Shown: positions 1 through 9,645, counted from the first letter of the stretch. The stretch is 64,000 nucleotides of DNA from Thalassoroseus pseudoceratinae (GCF_011634775.1 NZ_JAALXT010000001.1:124001-188000); one strand, 5' to 3'. Made by a program: numbers and translations. The notes: a model not told the origin generated them from the sequence alone.

Positions 1-731
1 GTTTCTTTCATTGTCTGAAGCTCGAGATCCAGTCGTTGTTTACAGAACAAATCGAGATCGGTGAAGTCTCCATCGGCGGCGAGCGTGACGGCGACAATAC
101 TGAGGTCCTGGCGTTTCATGGCCTGTTGCAACTCATCGAGACGGCACCAGATTTCCGATTCAAAGGCCGATCCTCCCGCTGAAAATACGCCACTGATTCG
201 CCAGTCTCGCCCCTCGATGGTCAACGTGTTTCCAATTGATAATGCGTCGTCGCCAGCTTCGAGTTTCGCCGCAACCAGTCGACCGATCATCACTTCGCCA
301 CTTTTCGGCCATTCGCCGTCTTCGATTTCCACTCGACTTCGCACGAGCAATGCCGGGCGGGTGACTCCGCGGACCAGCCCCATTGAATCGAACCGGCCAG
401 TGGTCACCCGAGTGCCGAGGTATAACTCAGGGGACACATATTTTTGCCCCGCTTGCTCCCGCAAGCCGGCAACACTAGCCGGAATCAAATCGCTCGTCCG
501 CATGGGGATCGACGAATATTCGAGGTTTCGGCCCATCCCCAATGAGAAGACCACCGCTGTCTGCGGATCTCCACTAACGGCCAGCGATCGTTCTAAACCA
601 CGGATGAAACCGACGACCACGAACACCAACAGAATCACCGTCGTCAGCCCGGCAAATGTCAGCGAAGTACGCAACGGGCGACGGAACAGATTACGGATGG
701 CGTACTCCCATGGGAGCAAGCGAAAAAACAT
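1..731 (-). CDS. ABC transporter permease, FtsX/MacB type (3' end cut by window edge)
   Basis: This minus-strand frame stays open from the ATG at 731 to the window edge, giving 243 residues without a stop. The N-terminus has a basic cytoplasmic start (residues 1-21) and one hydrophobic segment at about 22-43 containing TVILLVFVVVGFI. A mixed alpha/beta periplasmic stretch follows, with the repeated phrase 'allvRsrveie.GewPksGEvmIGrlvA', typical of the MacB_PCD periplasmic core. Family knowledge: such permeases have an N-terminal TM, a large periplasmic domain and three C-terminal TMs, and act with a MacB/LolD-like ATPase in mechanotransmission or lipoprotein or peptide export. The last three TMs would lie left of position 1, and no ATPase partner is visible. 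No clear Shine-Dalgarno precedes the ATG. The long plus-strand ORF over the same bases (61-909) is an antisense shadow. Confidence 0.82.
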   Translation of the reverse strand, partial: MFFRLLPWEYAIRNLFRRPLRTSLTFAGLTTVILLVFVVVGFIRGLERSLAVSGDPQTAVVFSLGMGRNLEYSSIPMRTSDLIPASVAGLREQAGQKYVSPELYLGTRVTTGRFDSMGLVRGVTRPALLVRSRVEIEDGEWPKSGEVMIGRLVAAKLEAGDDALSIGNTLTIEGRDWRISGVFSAGGSAFESEIWCRLDELQQAMKRQDLSIVAVTLAADGDFTDLDLFCKQRLDLELQTMKE

Positions 732-992
732 AATGGTGCCCAACTCAACAGATGAGACAACGCAGAACTCACGGTGCCGACGACCACTTCACACGCGGGT
801 ACTCCACGGCCTTCCACACATCGACCAAACCGTCTCGCATTCGCGACCTGCGCACGTGCTGTTCCATAAACAACTACGCGGCAATACGTTGCGCGAACTC
901 AAGTCGTGACCAACGCGTCAAAGAAGCGGTCCATCAACTGAAGCCATTGACAAACGTCGACAGTTCAGGAGGAATCGTCACTTAGAGAAGGC

Positions 993-1439
993 TCAACACA
1001 AAAATGACATGTGGAGCAAACGAATCGCGAGACCGGAACCACGGTCAAACCAGCAGGAAACGGGGTTCCATTCTGTGACACCAGGCGGATCCGTCAAATT
1101 CACCGTGTAGGATGGCAGCAACGCCCAATCCAACAGGCAGACTGAAGCAAGAGGGCCGCTGTAGACCGCTCCACCGCACACCCCTTGGCACGAGCCATTG
1201 TCATTGTGGGGACAAGCCGGGGGACATTGATCGTGCTCCTGAGTGATCATCTCGGGAAGCACGTCTCCACCTGCCTCGGCCATTTCGCTATGACAGCAAT
1301 GGCATTGCTCCGCAACCGCTGGAGCCTTGCAATCGGTGACTTCCTCCGCAGCGCAACATGACGCAAAGACGCGGCCACACCCAAATGGGCAGAGGAGCGT
1401 CGCGACGATGAGCAATAGAGAAAGTACGCGTGAAGTCAT
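993..1439 (-). CDS. Small Cys-rich secreted protein of unknown function
   Basis: The protein has 148 residues from the ATG at 1439, which is preceded by AAGGA about 13 nt upstream. The frame is open up to 1553, but that extension lacks a ribosome site and would bury the signal peptide. A hydrophobic signal (VLSLLLIVATLLCPFGCG) is followed by a dense set of cysteines: SCC, CK, CHCC, CPPACP, CQGVCGG. A Trp/Pro-containing C-terminus ends in LLHMSFLC. The CHCC and CPPACPH clusters with nearby His look suited to metal binding or disulphide cross-linking outside the cytoplasm, but I recognise no family. It lies between the permease and the tad genes with about 130 bp to tadC and no overlap, so a shared job is not implied. 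Confidence 0.6.
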   Translation of the reverse strand: MTSRVLSLLLIVATLLCPFGCGRVFASCCAAEEVTDCKAPAVAEQCHCCHSEMAEAGGDVLPEMITQEHDQCPPACPHNDNGSCQGVCGGAVYSGPLASVCLLDWALLPSYTVNLTDPPGVTEWNPVSCWFDRGSGLAIRLLHMSFLC

Positions 1440-1567
1440 GAGGTAGTTTTGTTCCTTCTCACGAATTCTATAACTCTCTCCTATTGATAACAACCCGAAT
1501 TCTGCGAACGAGGTGCGATCGGGTTGGTCGGTCGCGGACGGTTCCCCATCCAAGTCGCTTGGCGGAA

Positions 1568-2500
1568 TTATTGGGCGAATAGACCGTTGATCATCATGAG
1601 AGCAGCCGGTCCCACCAAGACGACAAAGATCCCAGGAAAGATGAATAGCACGAGCGGAAAAATCAATTTCACCGCAGTTTGTTGCGCCCGTTCCTCAGCC
1701 ATTTGACTTCGTTTGATTCGCATACTATCAGATTGCACACGGAGTGCTTGGGCAATCGAAGATCCAAATTTATCCGCTTGAATCAAAATGGCGACCAAGG
1801 CACGCATGTCATCCACACCGGTACGCACACCGAGATCGTGAAGCACTTCGCGGCGTTTCCGCCCCATCTGCAATTGCATGTTCGCGAGGTTGAACTCGGC
1901 ACAGACATCAGGGTGCGTGTCCTCCAGTTCTTCAGCCACCCGACGCATGCCCGCATCCAAACCAAGTCCGGCCTCAACACAGACAACGAGGAGGTCCAAC
2001 GTATCCGGGAGACCGAGAAAGATGCGTTCCATTCGCCCTTTGATTTTCCAACTCAGGGCAAAACTCGGTATGAACAAGCCGGCTGCACACCCAACCACAA
2101 TGGATGTGAGGCCGTTCATAGTCACACCATATTTGAAAGCTGCAAAACCGCCTCCAAGAAATAGTCCACACAAGAGACTTGCAAGTTTCAATGCGAGATA
2201 GATCTGAGGTGCGGCTGGACTATTGAACCCAGCATTTGCTAGTCGAACTTTCAGGTTGTTTTGTTCGAGTTCTGTCTTTGGCTTGAGGGCCTTAGACATC
2301 TGTGGTGCGGCTCGTTCGAATAAACCGCCAACTCCACCTTTCCCGTCCGACTTATCACGATTTCGCCGACCGGGATCTCGCAATTCTTCAAGCCGCTCGC
2401 TAGCACGACTTGTCTTTGGGGACAGCATATTGATGGCTGCCCAAGCACCGCCAGTCAATGCGAGAAAAACGCAGGCAGAAATAATGAGGCTGGGTTCCAT
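1568..2500 (-). CDS. tadC: Tad pilus assembly inner-membrane protein TadC (T2SS GspF family)
   Basis: The product has 310 residues. The N-terminal TM (IISACVFLALTGGAWAAIN) leads to a cytoplasmic linker rich in Arg/Lys/Glu, then a TM pair near 105-150. The GspF-type helical domain holds LPDTLDLLVVCVEAGLGLDAGMRRVAEEL and LVAILIQADKFGSSIAQALRVQS in successive segments, and a C-terminal TM contains FPLVLFIFPGIFVVLVGP. These are the hallmarks of T2SSF-domain proteins in Flp/Tad pilus machines. TadB and TadC together form the membrane platform on which the TadA ATPase acts. It follows tadB by 85 bp in the same direction, so the order tadA-tadB-tadC is conserved. The pilin, secretin and peptidase genes of the system are not in this window. 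Confidence 0.9.
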   Translation of the reverse strand: MEPSLIISACVFLALTGGAWAAINMLSPKTSRASERLEELRDPGRRNRDKSDGKGGVGGLFERAAPQMSKALKPKTELEQNNLKVRLANAGFNSPAAPQIYLALKLASLLCGLFLGGGFAAFKYGVTMNGLTSIVVGCAAGLFIPSFALSWKIKGRMERIFLGLPDTLDLLVVCVEAGLGLDAGMRRVAEELEDTHPDVCAEFNLANMQLQMGRKRREVLHDLGVRTGVDDMRALVAILIQADKFGSSIAQALRVQSDSMRIKRSQMAEERAQQTAVKLIFPLVLFIFPGIFVVLVGPAALMMINGLFAQ

Positions 2501-2585
2501 GATGAAACTCGTTTATATCATTCAATGCGAAGGCAGGAGAAACCAAAGTCTGTTGTGGCCCGAATCACAGCTTACACGAATACGT

Positions 2586-3548
2586 CTAAATCTTAATGTT
2601 GACAATTTTCTTGATGCAGACCGCCCCTAAGACTTGTAAGACGGCTGCCGCTGCAATCATCTGACGGCCTTGCTCTTCAGTAAAGAGAAGCATGACGTAG
2701 TCCGGGTTAAGGTAGTAGACCGCGAAGAACAATGCGATCGGCAACGCCATCAAGACGATTCCACTAATTCGCCCTTCCCCAGTCAACGCTTGCACCTGAC
2801 CGAGAATCTTGAATCGCTCACGGATAATCCCACTAATCTTCTCAAGAATCTCAGACATATCACCCCCCGCTTGGCGGTTGATGATCGTTGCTGTCACAAA
2901 AAACTTGAGGTCCAAGTTTGGAATCCGCTTGAGCATATTCTTCAAGGCTTGCTCAAGCGGCACACCGAGGTTTTGTTCCTCATAGGCCATCGAGAACTCC
3001 CGCGAGATCGGATCGGGCATTTCTTGCACAACAACATTCAAACCGGAAGCCAAACTATGCCCCGATCGCAAGGCTCGACCAATCAATTCCAAAGCGTCTG
3101 GCAGTTGCATTGCAAATTTTTTGAAACGCGACTTCCGCCGCCAGAGCAGCCAGATGAATGGGCAGGATCCAAGCATTAGTCCCGCGACTGGATACAACGG
3201 GATTGGTGCACCAGCGATAATCGCAATGGCAACGCCAAGCACGCAGCAACCGACTGAAATCCCGAAGAACATATCCGGCCGGATGGGGGAGTCTGCTTGT
3301 TCAAAGAGCAGAGTCAACTTCTGGAGCCGGTCTGTGAATCCCCCCATCATTGAGGAGAGACCACCGAGCCCCTCTTTGACAATCTCCTGACGCGACATAC
3401 CATCTTGGTCGCCGTTGGCTTTACCAGTCAGGTTTGCAAGCCGGTCTTCGGCCGTTGTCGGAGTAAAATCGGTAAACAGAAACGCAGCTGCTAGAACTAG
3501 CGTCGCAATCCCAACGAAGATTGCTAAATAGATGAAAATCGGGTCCAT
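2586..3548 (-). CDS. tadB: Tad pilus assembly inner-membrane protein TadB (T2SS GspF family)
   Basis: The product has 320 residues. It has an N-terminal TM (IYLAIFVGIATLVLAAAFLF), a charged linker, and a second hydrophobic pair (GISVGCCVLGVAIAIIAG and PVAGLMLGSCPFIWLLW). The GspF-type core contains QLPDALELIGRALRSGHSLASGL and FFVTATIINRQAGGDMSEILEKISGIIRER, the TadB signature region, and is followed by C-terminal TMs near 265-310. Family knowledge: TadB partners TadC in the inner-membrane platform of the tight-adherence (Flp) pilus. The gene lies 94 bp downstream of tadA and 85 bp upstream of tadC on the same strand, consistent with one transcript. Confidence 0.9.
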   Translation of the reverse strand: MDPIFIYLAIFVGIATLVLAAAFLFTDFTPTTAEDRLANLTGKANGDQDGMSRQEIVKEGLGGLSSMMGGFTDRLQKLTLLFEQADSPIRPDMFFGISVGCCVLGVAIAIIAGAPIPLYPVAGLMLGSCPFIWLLWRRKSRFKKFAMQLPDALELIGRALRSGHSLASGLNVVVQEMPDPISREFSMAYEEQNLGVPLEQALKNMLKRIPNLDLKFFVTATIINRQAGGDMSEILEKISGIIRERFKILGQVQALTGEGRISGIVLMALPIALFFAVYYLNPDYVMLLFTEEQGRQMIAAAAVLQVLGAVCIKKIVNIKI

Positions 3549-3642
3549 GATGTTGTACCTGAACTAACTTGGCTGACGACTAAGGGCCCGTATGTTGATG
3601 AAATTATTCTTACTTGAGTATCGCGACAATCAAAACAAGACA

Positions 3643-4965
3643 CTAGTAACCTAGCGTTCGTTGACTAAACAGGTTTGAAGGCAAACGAACACCAGCTTGC
3701 TCGAGGCGATCCATGAATGATGGACGAACGCCAGTCGACTCAAAGTGGCCGTATGCTTTGCCGTCTTCGTCGATACCGTCTTGAATGAATAGGAAGATGT
3801 CCTGCATGATCACCGCGTCGCCTTCCATACCGACGACTTCTGTAATATGCGTCACTTTTCGTGGGCCGCCTTGCAGTCGGTTGGCTTGAATGATTAAGTC
3901 GACGGCCGATGCGAATTGATGACGCAAGGCGCGAAGTGGCAGTTCGATCCCGCCCATACTGATCATCGTTTCCAATCGACTGACAGCATCCCGCGGAGTG
4001 TTGGCGTGGATCGTAGTCAAGGAACCTTCGTGCCCCGTGTTCATGGCCTGAAGCATGTCTAGAGCTTCCGGTCCACGACATTCCCCAATAATGATTCTGT
4101 CCGGCCGCATACGAAGTGCGTTCTTCACAAGGTCCGTCGCGCTGACTTGACCTTTGCCTTCAATGTTCGGCGGACGGGTCTCCAAACGAAGCACGTGTTC
4201 TTGCTGCAATTGCAACTCGGCGGCGTCTTCGATGGTGATCACTCGGTGATCGGGAGCGATAAAACTAGATAGCGTGTTGAGCAATGTCGTTTTACCGGAG
4301 CCGGTACCACCACTGACGAGGATGTTCAATCGGGCTTTGGAAGCCCCTTCCAGGAGCATCACCATTTCCGGTGTGAACGCACCGAATCGGAGGAGGTCTT
4401 CGAGTGTGAGTGGATTTGAGCCGAATCGACGAATGGTCAGGCTCGGGCCGTCCAACGCCAATGGTGGAATGATCGCGTTGACACGTGAACCGTCTGGCAG
4501 ACGGGCGTCACACATGGGTTGCGTTTCATCGACCCGCCGACCAACCTTCGACACAATGCGGTCAAGCACTTGCATCAGGTGATCGTTGTCGCGGAATGTC
4601 ACCGGCGAACGTTGAATTCGGCCGTTCTTTTCGATGAAAACGTGCTTAGGCCCGTTGATCATAATATCCGCAATGCCTTCTTCTTTGAGAAGGATTTCCA
4701 GCGGACCGAAACCGAACGTTTCATCCAGAACTTCTTCGATCAAGCGTTCCCGCTCCGCTCGGTTGAGCAGGGGGTTCTCGGTGTCACACAGGTGCTCGAC
4801 GACAAGCCGGATCTCGCGTCGCAGGGTATCTCCTTCGAGATCACCCAGACGCGAGAGATCGAGTTTATCGACCAGTTTGCCATGAATGAGGCGTTTGAGC
4901 GTCTCAAAGTCATTCTGGCTTGCGTCGCCACCACGCCCTGAACGTGAGGGGTTGGCACTGACCAT
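3643..4965 (-). CDS. tadA: Tad pilus assembly ATPase TadA/CpaF
   Basis: The product has 440 residues. The N-terminal helical region (to about residue 90) precedes a CpaF-type ATPase. Visible motifs are [15 protein letters not shown] (Walker A), the Asp box [29 protein letters not shown] (Walker B) and the His box [18 protein letters not shown]. These are diagnostic of PilT/VirB11-superfamily secretion ATPases of the TadA branch. It powers assembly of Flp/Tad pili through TadB and TadC, encoded directly downstream. The ATG at 4965 has AGGAG seven bases upstream, which fixes the start. Length is normal for the family. This is a different ATPase from the PilB/GspE-like protein at 58277-60154, so the cell carries at least two such machines. 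Confidence 0.93.
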   Translation of the reverse strand: MVSANPSRSGRGGDASQNDFETLKRLIHGKLVDKLDLSRLGDLEGDTLRREIRLVVEHLCDTENPLLNRAERERLIEEVLDETFGFGPLEILLKEEGIADIMINGPKHVFIEKNGRIQRSPVTFRDNDHLMQVLDRIVSKVGRRVDETQPMCDARLPDGSRVNAIIPPLALDGPSLTIRRFGSNPLTLEDLLRFGAFTPEMVMLLEGASKARLNILVSGGTGSGKTTLLNTLSSFIAPDHRVITIEDAAELQLQQEHVLRLETRPPNIEGKGQVSATDLVKNALRMRPDRIIIGECRGPEALDMLQAMNTGHEGSLTTIHANTPRDAVSRLETMISMGGIELPLRALRHQFASAVDLIIQANRLQGGPRKVTHITEVVGMEGDAVIMQDIFLFIQDGIDEDGKAYGHFESTGVRPSFMDRLEQAGVRLPSNLFSQRTLGY

Positions 4966-5283
4966 TCGATCGTCTCCTGAAAAGTCGAATTGAGGGGAAT
5001 TTGGGGATCCTGGTTTTCATAGCAACCGCTCAAACTTAGGTCACAAAACGATCCGGCGGCGCCAGTTCGTCGCTTTTTGTGAGCATTTGCCAAAAATGCA
5101 CCCCCGAAGAGAGTCAATTCGGCTGCGGATTGCGGGTCGGAGATAGAGAACCGGGTAACCGATGCAGGCGAATGTAAACAGACGGTTGCCCATCCGGTCA
5201 CGAACCGACACAATCGGTTCCGGTCACACCGAGTGGCATTCTTGGAATCGTTGCGAATAGTCGCTTATTCATCGGAGCACAAC
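4966..5283. other. Divergent intergenic region between tadA and the first PSD1 gene
   Basis: This 318-bp spacer separates two outward-facing genes and must hold both promoters. I found no convincing coding frame. The only distinct structure is the repeat cluster at 5194-5227, listed separately. Confidence 0.6.
5194..5227. promoter_or_regulatory. Nested direct and inverted repeats upstream of the PSD1 gene
   Basis: CCGGTCAC occurs at 5194-5201 and again at 5220-5227. Between and touching the copies lie GAACCG (5202-5207) and its inverse CGGTTC (5215-5220), around a 7-nt loop. The cluster ends 56 bp before the ATG at 5284. It could be an operator for a dimeric regulator or chance repetition; no regulator can be named. 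Confidence 0.3.
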
Positions 5284-8181
5284 ATGCGTTGTCGCCTCGC
5301 ATCGCTGGTCCATCAGTCGAGATTGGTTTTCCCGGTTATCTTTCTGCTATTTGGCAGCTCGTCGGAATTACCAGCCGGGGAAGCTATCGATTTCTCCCGT
5401 GATGTCGCGCCGATCTTGGAAACGCACTGTGTTCGTTGTCACTCTCCGAACAATGCCAAGGGTGAAATTTCGTTGGCGACGGTTACCGATCTGGCGAAAA
5501 ACGGATATCTGAGTGCGGGTGATCCGAGTGCAAGCTACTTGTTGGAACTCATCACGTCCTCGACCGGACAAAAGCCAGAGATGCCCCAAGAAGGGGATCC
5601 GTTGACTACGGCACAACAAACCATCCTTCGGAATTGGATTCAGCAGGGAGCCAATTGGCCTGACGATGTGATACTTCGGGAGCGATCACGAGTCGACAAA
5701 TCCTGGTGGTCGTTTCAGCGTTTGGCCAACACATCCCCTCCCGAACCACGCAATCTGCCCGAGTCATGGGGGCACAACCCGATCGACCGTTTTGTCTACG
5801 CAAAGCTTGCGGAAAACAAACTTTCACCCAATCCCCCGGCGGATCGTCGAACACTTATTCGCCGTGCCTATTACGATTTGATCGGATTGCCCCCAAGCCC
5901 GGCTGACGTGAAAGCATTCGAGCAGAACCGTGATCCGCTAGCGTATGATCGATTGATCGATCGGCTTCTGAACTCGCCCCAGTATGGGGAACGCTGGGGA
6001 AGACACTGGTTGGATGTCGTGCGATTTGGCGAGAGTAACGGCTTCGAACGCAATGTGCTCATCCCCGATTTATGGCCGTTCCGCGACTACGTGATTCAAT
6101 CAATCAACGAGGACAAACCGTTCGATCTCCTGATTCGAGAACATCTAGCCGGGGACGTGTTTGGCAACGGTCGGCCGGAATCGGAGATCGGCTCCGCGTT
6201 TCTGGTGGCCGGGCCGTATGACGACGTTGGCAATCAGGACCCAGTTCAAGCAAGACAAATTCGTGCGAACACGATTGATGAAATGATCCGAGCGGCTGGC
6301 GAGGCCTTTCTCGGTCTGACCATTGGATGTGCTCGGTGTCACGATCACAAATTCGATCCGATCCGTCAGAGTGATTATTACTCTTGGTACGCGACTTTTG
6401 CGGGAGTCCGTCATGGGCGTCGTGTTGTGGCAACTCCCGGAGAAAAGTCCTCGTTAGCGAACCGCCGTCAACCATTGGAAGCCAAACGCAACGCCCTGAC
6501 ACAGGAGCGTCAAACGTTGAGCCGATCCATCGAGGAACGCGGCAACGCGAATCGAGAACAACACGAAAAGACGTGGACCCGTCCGCCCGTTGATCGACGT
6601 GGAACGGTAGAAACATTTGAGCCGACGACCGCCAAATTTGTGCGACTCGTTTCCGAGGGGCAAGATGCGAATTTGGCCAATCGGAACCAGTTCGGCATTG
6701 ATGAATTCGAAATTTGGACCGCCACCGATCCGAATGTGAATGTCGCGTTGGCATCGAACGGTGCAAAGGCAACGGGACCGAGTCGTCCGATTCAAGACAC
6801 GCCTGGTGTGTATGGTCCGCAGAAAGCCATTGATGGCAAGACCGGCGAACGGTTCTTGGCAACGGGCGGGCATCTGACGATCGAATTGGCCGAACCGTCT
6901 TCGATCAACCGCGTGACGTTCTCGAGCGCACGAGGCGAAGAAAAGCCAGACCAACGCAAATTCAATTTCGTGGCGGAGTATCGGATTGAAGTTTCCGAGG
7001 ATGGTTCCACATGGCGTGAAGTCGCAAATTCCTCCGATCGAAAGCCTGTGAACGAGGCTCATCGAAAACATCGGTTGCGACAACTCGAAACGAAGCCAGA
7101 AGACCAACAAAGGATGAAGGAGTTAGATCGCGAAATCGCGGAGGTCAATCGGGCGTTGGCCGCCATTCCCCCGTTGCAGACGGTTTTCGTAGGAACACGT
7201 TCGCAGCGTGATGCTCAGGGGCCGTTTCATATTTTTCTTGGCGGAAGTCCTGAGCGAAAGGGGGAGGAAGTCCTACCGGCCAGCTTGAGCACACTCTCGG
7301 AGAGCGCACCGAGTTACAAATTGACGGTGGATTCATCGGAAAGCACGCGGCGTTTGGAGCTTGCCGACTGGTTGGTCGAAGACGAAAACCCGTTGACGCC
7401 TCGCGTGCTGGCCAATCGTCTCTGGCATTATCACTTCGGTACAGGATTGGTGAGCACGCCGAACGACTTTGGATCGATGGGAACCCTGCCAAGTCATCCC
7501 GCGTTGCTTGACTGGTTGGCAGGGGAACTGCGTCGGAACGGTTGGCGAATCAAGTCGATGCATCGGCTGATCATGACCTCGCAGACCTATCAACAATCGG
7601 GGCGATATCGCGACAAGCCAGCACGAATCGATAGCGATGCTCGTCTGTTGTGGCGGTTCCCACCGCGTCGTTTGTCCGCGGAGGAAATTCGCGATTCGAT
7701 TCTCCAAGTGGCAGGCGTGTTGCATGCCGACATGGGTGGGCCTGGATTTCGACTTTATCACTTTATGCAGGACAATGTTTGCACGTATGTCCCGCTAGAT
7801 CGGCCCGGTCCGGAAACTTATCGGCGGGCCATCTATCACCAAAACGCTCGGGCTGCTGTCGTCGATTTGATGACGGAGTTCGACCAGCCAGACTGTGCTT
7901 TCTCTGCACCGCGACGGTCCGAAACCATCAGTCCGCTACAAGCACTGACGATGCTCAATCATCAATTCACCTTGGACATGGCAGACTCGTTCGCGAAACG
8001 ACTGACACGTGAAGCTGGCGACGTGGTCGATGCACAAATCCGACTCGCGTTCGAACAATGCTACTCACGCAGTGTGACGGAAGCGGAGTTAAAATCGTGT
8101 CGAACCTTCGTTGCCGAGCACGGTTTGCCGGCTTTCTGTCGGGTGATGTTCAACACAAGCGAATTTATCTACCTTCAATAA
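5284..8181 (+). CDS. PSD1-type protein: cytochrome-c-like domain, DUF1549, inserted discoidin-like domain, DUF1553
   Basis: The protein has 965 residues from the ATG at 5284, which has GGAG six bases upstream. The frame extends to 5233 but without a ribosome site, and the signal peptide starts best here. Order of parts: signal (VFPVIFLLFGSSSELPAG); cytochrome-c-like PSCyt1 domain with heme motif C49-x2-C52-H53; DUF1549 from about residue 145 with RHWLDVVRFGESNGFER and a second CxxCH (C349, C352, H353) followed by DHKFDP; a region at about 440-600 reading like a discoidin/F5-F8-type-C fold (KFVRLVSEGQDANLANRN, FGIDEFEIW, YRIEVSEDGSTWREV); then DUF1553 from about 690 with NRLWHYHFGTGLVSTPNDFG and SPLQALTMLNHQF. 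Such proteins are abundant in planctomycetes and always sit beside a DUF1501 gene, as here; their substrate is unknown. Confidence 0.88.
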   Translation: MRCRLASLVHQSRLVFPVIFLLFGSSSELPAGEAIDFSRDVAPILETHCVRCHSPNNAKGEISLATVTDLAKNGYLSAGDPSASYLLELITSSTGQKPEMPQEGDPLTTAQQTILRNWIQQGANWPDDVILRERSRVDKSWWSFQRLANTSPPEPRNLPESWGHNPIDRFVYAKLAENKLSPNPPADRRTLIRRAYYDLIGLPPSPADVKAFEQNRDPLAYDRLIDRLLNSPQYGERWGRHWLDVVRFGESNGFERNVLIPDLWPFRDYVIQSINEDKPFDLLIREHLAGDVFGNGRPESEIGSAFLVAGPYDDVGNQDPVQARQIRANTIDEMIRAAGEAFLGLTIGCARCHDHKFDPIRQSDYYSWYATFAGVRHGRRVVATPGEKSSLANRRQPLEAKRNALTQERQTLSRSIEERGNANREQHEKTWTRPPVDRRGTVETFEPTTAKFVRLVSEGQDANLANRNQFGIDEFEIWTATDPNVNVALASNGAKATGPSRPIQDTPGVYGPQKAIDGKTGERFLATGGHLTIELAEPSSINRVTFSSARGEEKPDQRKFNFVAEYRIEVSEDGSTWREVANSSDRKPVNEAHRKHRLRQLETKPEDQQRMKELDREIAEVNRALAAIPPLQTVFVGTRSQRDAQGPFHIFLGGSPERKGEEVLPASLSTLSESAPSYKLTVDSSESTRRLELADWLVEDENPLTPRVLANRLWHYHFGTGLVSTPNDFGSMGTLPSHPALLDWLAGELRRNGWRIKSMHRLIMTSQTYQQSGRYRDKPARIDSDARLLWRFPPRRLSAEEIRDSILQVAGVLHADMGGPGFRLYHFMQDNVCTYVPLDRPGPETYRRAIYHQNARAAVVDLMTEFDQPDCAFSAPRRSETISPLQALTMLNHQFTLDMADSFAKRLTREAGDVVDAQIRLAFEQCYSRSVTEAELKSCRTFVAEHGLPAFCRVMFNTSEFIYLQ

Positions 8182-8201
8182 TTGGAAGGGGAGTTCACAA
8201 G

Positions 8202-9626
8202 ATGACCAACTCTCTGCATGCTCTCACAAGACGCGGTTGGCTGGGGCAAGTCACCACGGGTTTGCTTGGCGTCGGGCTTTCAGATTTGCTTCAATCTGAC
8301 ACGCACGCCGCTGAATCCACGACGAAGCAACCGCATTTCCCGCCGCGTGCCAAACGTGTGTTACAGATTTTTTGTCCGGGGGCCGCGTCTCACATGGATC
8401 TGTGGGAACACAAACCGTCCCTCGAGAAATACCACGGGCAACCGCTGCCGGGCGAGGAGAGTTTTGTTTCGTTTCAGGGCAAGAATGGCAACTTGATGAA
8501 AAGCCCTTGGCCGTTCCAAGCAGCGGGCCAAACAGGCAAGATGATCAGTTCGATGTTGCCTCATATGGCTCGACACGTGGACGACATCGCGTTCGTGCAT
8601 TCCATGATGAGCAAGACGAACACCCACGGCCCCGGTTGCGTGTTCATGAACACCGGCCATGCCACCGAAGGTTTCCCGAGTGCAGGAGCGTGGCTCAGTT
8701 ATGCTCTGGGTAGTGAAAACGAAAACTTGCCGACGTATGTCGCCATCCCCGACATTCGCGGAGAACCGCCCAACGGAAAAGCGAATTGGTCCAACGGTTT
8801 CTTACCGGCTCGGCATCAAGGCATCATGTTGAGTGATCAGCAACCCATTCGAAATCTCACGCGTCCGAAACAGATTTCGGAAGCGAAAGAGTTGGCGTCT
8901 CGAAAACTGTTGGAGCAACTGAACCAAAAATTTGCTTCGAGTCATCCGGCTCAATCGGAGCTGCAAGCCCGTATCGAAAGTTATTCGCTGGCGGCGAAGA
9001 TGCAGTTGTCGGCTCCCGAGGTTTCCGATCTGTCGCAAGAGTCCCAAACCACCCATCAATGTTACGGCACGGGGGATGCCAACAATTACAAGGCGGCGTA
9101 TGCTCGAAATTGTTTGTTGGCCCGTCGACTTTTGGAACGCGGAGTGCGTTATGTCAATTTGTATTGTGCATCCCGAGCGTCTGGGGTGGATGGCCTATTG
9201 AATTGGGATGCCCACAAGACGCTCAAAGCCGACTACGAGCGTCACTGTCCGATTTTCGATCAGCCGACCGCCGCCCTGCTGACCGATCTGAAAGAATCCG
9301 GCTTGCTGGAGGAGACGCTCGTGCTGTGGACCACCGAATTCGGCCGCATGCCAACGCATCAAGCCGGAACTGCAGGTCGCGACCATAACCCAGATGGATT
9401 CACCTGCTGGATGATGGGAGCGGGAGTGCGGGGTGGTGTGAGTCACGGAGCGACCGACGAATTCGGTCGGCGAGCCGAAGTCGATCCCACCACCGTGTGG
9501 GATTTCTATGCGACGGTCTTGCACCTCCTAGGGTTCGACCATCGCAAGTTGACCCACTATCACAATGGTTTGGATCGACGTTTGACCGATGTGCACGGCC
9601 ATCTGATCGAGCCGATTCTCGCCTGA
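8202..9626 (+). CDS. DUF1501 family protein with twin-arginine-like leader
   Basis: The protein has 474 residues from the ATG at 8202, preceded by GGAAGGGGAG. The frame continues upstream into the PSD1 gene only as read-through. The leader LTRRGWLGQVTTGLLGVGL fits a Tat signal, with RR followed by a hydrophobic stretch. The rest shows the DUF1501 landmarks: KRVLQIFCPGAASHMDLWEHKP, GAWLSYALGSENENLPTYV, ARNCLLARRLLERGVRYVNLY, TLVLWTTEFGRMP, GRDHNPDGFTCW and DFYATVLHLLG. The fold is in the sulfatase/phosphatase-like superfamily by known annotation; activity is undetermined. It starts 20 bp after the PSD1 stop, so the two are probably co-transcribed and act together in the periplasm. A second such pair lies at 15653-19943. 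Confidence 0.9.
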   Translation: MTNSLHALTRRGWLGQVTTGLLGVGLSDLLQSDTHAAESTTKQPHFPPRAKRVLQIFCPGAASHMDLWEHKPSLEKYHGQPLPGEESFVSFQGKNGNLMKSPWPFQAAGQTGKMISSMLPHMARHVDDIAFVHSMMSKTNTHGPGCVFMNTGHATEGFPSAGAWLSYALGSENENLPTYVAIPDIRGEPPNGKANWSNGFLPARHQGIMLSDQQPIRNLTRPKQISEAKELASRKLLEQLNQKFASSHPAQSELQARIESYSLAAKMQLSAPEVSDLSQESQTTHQCYGTGDANNYKAAYARNCLLARRLLERGVRYVNLYCASRASGVDGLLNWDAHKTLKADYERHCPIFDQPTAALLTDLKESGLLEETLVLWTTEFGRMPTHQAGTAGRDHNPDGFTCWMMGAGVRGGVSHGATDEFGRRAEVDPTTVWDFYATVLHLLGFDHRKLTHYHNGLDRRLTDVHGHLIEPILA

Positions 9627-9645
9627 TGCGGCGACCAAGTCTGCC

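Noticed and set aside
61-909. Long plus-strand frame of 282 codons over the left edge
   Set aside because: It is antisense to the FtsX-type permease, Arg/Ser/Thr-rich and without domain pattern; the minus frame has real TM and MacB-like motifs.
6104-6862. Long minus-strand frame inside the first PSD1 gene
   Set aside because: Antisense to a well-supported coding region; composition is that of a reverse-complement shadow.
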